DNA from: Bacillaceae bacterium IKA-2
GTDB lineage: Bacteria; Bacillota; Bacilli; Bacillales; Anaerobacillaceae
NCBI GenBank assembly: GCA_031761875.1
Contig: CP134492.1
Coordinates: forward strand, 1,736,001-1,800,000
Length of the DNA: 64,000 nt
Reading direction: 5' to 3'
Shown here: in pieces, positions 63,234-64,000 of the stretch
Position numbering within the stretch: the first letter of the stretch is position 1
How the letters are laid out: the number at the start of each line of letters is the position of its first letter
Translations under genes and position numbers: made by a program
The notes under the pieces: generated by a model
Told to the model about the DNA's origin: nothing
Seen by the model: only the letters and a program-made list of their open reading frames with translations
The model's database searches: none

Positions 63234-63406
63234 CTTAATATGTTCAAGAACATAAGCGCCCCACAAAAAATCGAATAAAATATACAGATGTCTTCTATTA
63301 TATATGCCACTTTTTTGAGACAACACCCGCTATGATATCTTCTTCCAATAATAGACCTTCCATAAATTCGATTTCCTCAAATTTATTCTAGGCTCGCCTT
63401 TCCGTT

Positions 63407-63640
63407 TTACTTTTTAACCTTCAATACTTTTTTATTAATTTTATTAATTTCTTCTTCTAATTTCTTAAACCGTAGCCAAAAGTATGTTACGTCAGTCTTA
63501 AGCTCAAATAAGACACTTGATGTATCGTGAACTCGTTCAAAGTTTAGTGTTTTAATTATTTGCAACATTTCTCTTTCGACTGCTGTTAACTCTTTTTGTT
63601 CTAGTGATTCAATTCTCTTATCCATGTAGATAAACCTCAT
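63407..63640 (-). CDS. Small coiled-coil hypothetical protein
   Basis: A 77-residue helical protein, MRFIYMDKRIESLEQKELTA at the start and FKKLEEEINKINKKVLKVKK at the end, with heptad-like leucines and isoleucines. ATG 63640 follows AAAGGTGTTTTG; the frame is open to 63688. It is divergent from the XRE gene at 63838, and the intergenic palindromes lie between them. I do not know its family; small coiled-coil partners of regulators or toxins are possible. Confidence 0.5.
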   Translation of the reverse strand: MRFIYMDKRIESLEQKELTAVEREMLQIIKTLNFERVHDTSSVLFELKTDVTYFWLRFKKLEEEINKINKKVLKVKK

Positions 63641-63696
63641 ATCAAAACACCTTTCTTTTTTAAAATCTAACTCATTAAAATAATACAACTTTTGAT

Positions 63697-63778
63697 GACT
63701 ATAGTCTACATAATTTGCAAGTAATTATAATTTTAATTTAAGGTATTTAGCTGAATGAGTACTATAGTCTGTAGACTG
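63697..63778. promoter_or_regulatory. Candidate controller-protein operator sites
   Basis: GACTATAGTC (63697-63706) is a perfect palindrome and ACTATAGTCTGTAGACT (63761-63777) holds a second and third half-site. Both resemble the GACT...AGTC boxes bound by restriction-modification controller (C) proteins. They lie upstream of the XRE gene. Confidence 0.55.
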
Positions 63779-63837
63779 TTCATATTGGAGGGATGAAAAT
63801 ACTTACAAACAGACATACAAAAAGATGAGGGGATTTA

Positions 63838-64000
63838 ATGAGTAGGAACCTTGAGAAGGAATTTGGTAAAGTCTTAAAAGAGTATAGAAATAATGCTGGT
63901 CATTCCCAAGAATCATTAGCTTTAAAATGTGGATTAGATAGAACATATATTAGCTTATTGGAAAGAGGACTAAGAAGTCCAACAATAAATACGATATTTT
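63838..64000 (+). CDS. XRE-family helix-turn-helix regulator (3' end outside window)
   Basis: The first 54 codons of a small XRE regulator: FGKVLKEYRNNAGHSQESLA then GLDRTYISLLERGLRSPTIN, a clean helix-turn-helix that spans nearly the whole visible part. ATG 63838 follows GATGAGGGG. This sequence pattern (xxYISxLERGxRxPT) is usual in controller proteins of type II restriction-modification systems, which bind GACT...AGTC boxes like those upstream. If so, a restriction endonuclease or methylase gene should lie just beyond the window. It could equally be the element's own repressor. Confidence 0.8.
   Translation, partial: MSRNLEKEFGKVLKEYRNNAGHSQESLALKCGLDRTYISLLERGLRSPTINTIF

Larger units (their letters stand above)
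62486..63406. other. Gene-poor AT-rich region with direct repeats
   Basis: About 900 bp with no supported gene; the plus strand is notably pyrimidine-rich between 62520 and 62860. It contains the 47-bp direct repeat pair listed at 62605 and a terminator at 63197. Confidence 0.45.
37715..64000 (+). mobile_element. Large defence-bearing mobile element (left end; right end not seen)
   Basis: Begins where flotillin homology stops. It carries a terminal recombinase module (38005-43972), then type I restriction, a CBASS-like system, small unknown genes and an XRE regulator, with several secondary insertions. The 3' part of floT, expected at the far end, is absent, so the boundary lies beyond 64,000 or was deleted. 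That all of this belongs to one element is inference. Confidence 0.5.

Noticed and set aside
1-64000. CRISPR array, tRNA or rRNA genes
   Set aside because: No regularly spaced repeats, no tRNA cloverleaf and no rRNA sequence were seen on either strand by eye; a dedicated tRNA scan was not run.

Overview
The window is low-GC, densely coded DNA with strong AGGAGG-type ribosome binding sites, frequent TTG/GTG starts, a sigma-W-type promoter and pspA/yuaF/floT homologues. That points to a Bacillaceae-like member of the Bacillota; genus cannot be fixed from sequence alone. No rRNA, tRNA or CRISPR array was seen.

Positions 1-37,700 look like host chromosome. They hold three GGDEF proteins, one at the left edge and one with a degenerate EAL domain. 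A MerR/B12-domain regulator is divergent from an FAD protein / DUF1365-CFA synthase fusion / DUF2177 lipid-modification cluster. A LacI-controlled sugar operon follows: GH65 phosphorylase, beta-phosphoglucomutase, ABC importer, fructokinase and GH13_18 phosphorylase. Its fructokinase is split by a 1,340 bp IS3-family element that would excise cleanly. Next come a Cof-type phosphatase, an SLC13 permease, an AbgT transporter, a complete fixABCX electron-bifurcation operon, a histidine kinase, and a sigma-W-type pspA-yuaF-floT stress operon. Small decayed gene remnants lie between genes, as do five copies of a palindromic (MITE/REP-like) repeat.

At about 37,715 the flotillin gene stops after about 93 native codons and a large mobile element begins. 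No right end is seen, so it probably runs past the window. Its left end carries a four-gene recombination module: three tyrosine-recombinase-like proteins and a small coiled-coil protein, Tn554-like. The cargo is a defence island. It starts with a type I restriction-modification locus (hsdM, hsdS, hsdR). The 3' tip of hsdM is interrupted by an IS21-family element, whose istA is itself interrupted by a recombinase-in-trio (RIT) element. After it come an orphan hsdS fragment, a two-gene CBASS-like system (2TM-SAVED effector and CD-NTase with a C-terminal sensor domain), a Cys-His-Asp transglutaminase-like protein and small unknown genes. At the right edge is an XRE regulator with palindromes that resemble restriction-modification controller boxes.

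The nested insertions can be undone on paper: removing IS3, RIT and IS21 restores open frames of 318, 501 and 591 residues. Several genes are broken: MFS transporter (frameshift), fructokinase (IS3), floT (element), istA (RIT), hsdS (frameshift). Much of the accessory region therefore looks recently acquired and in flux.
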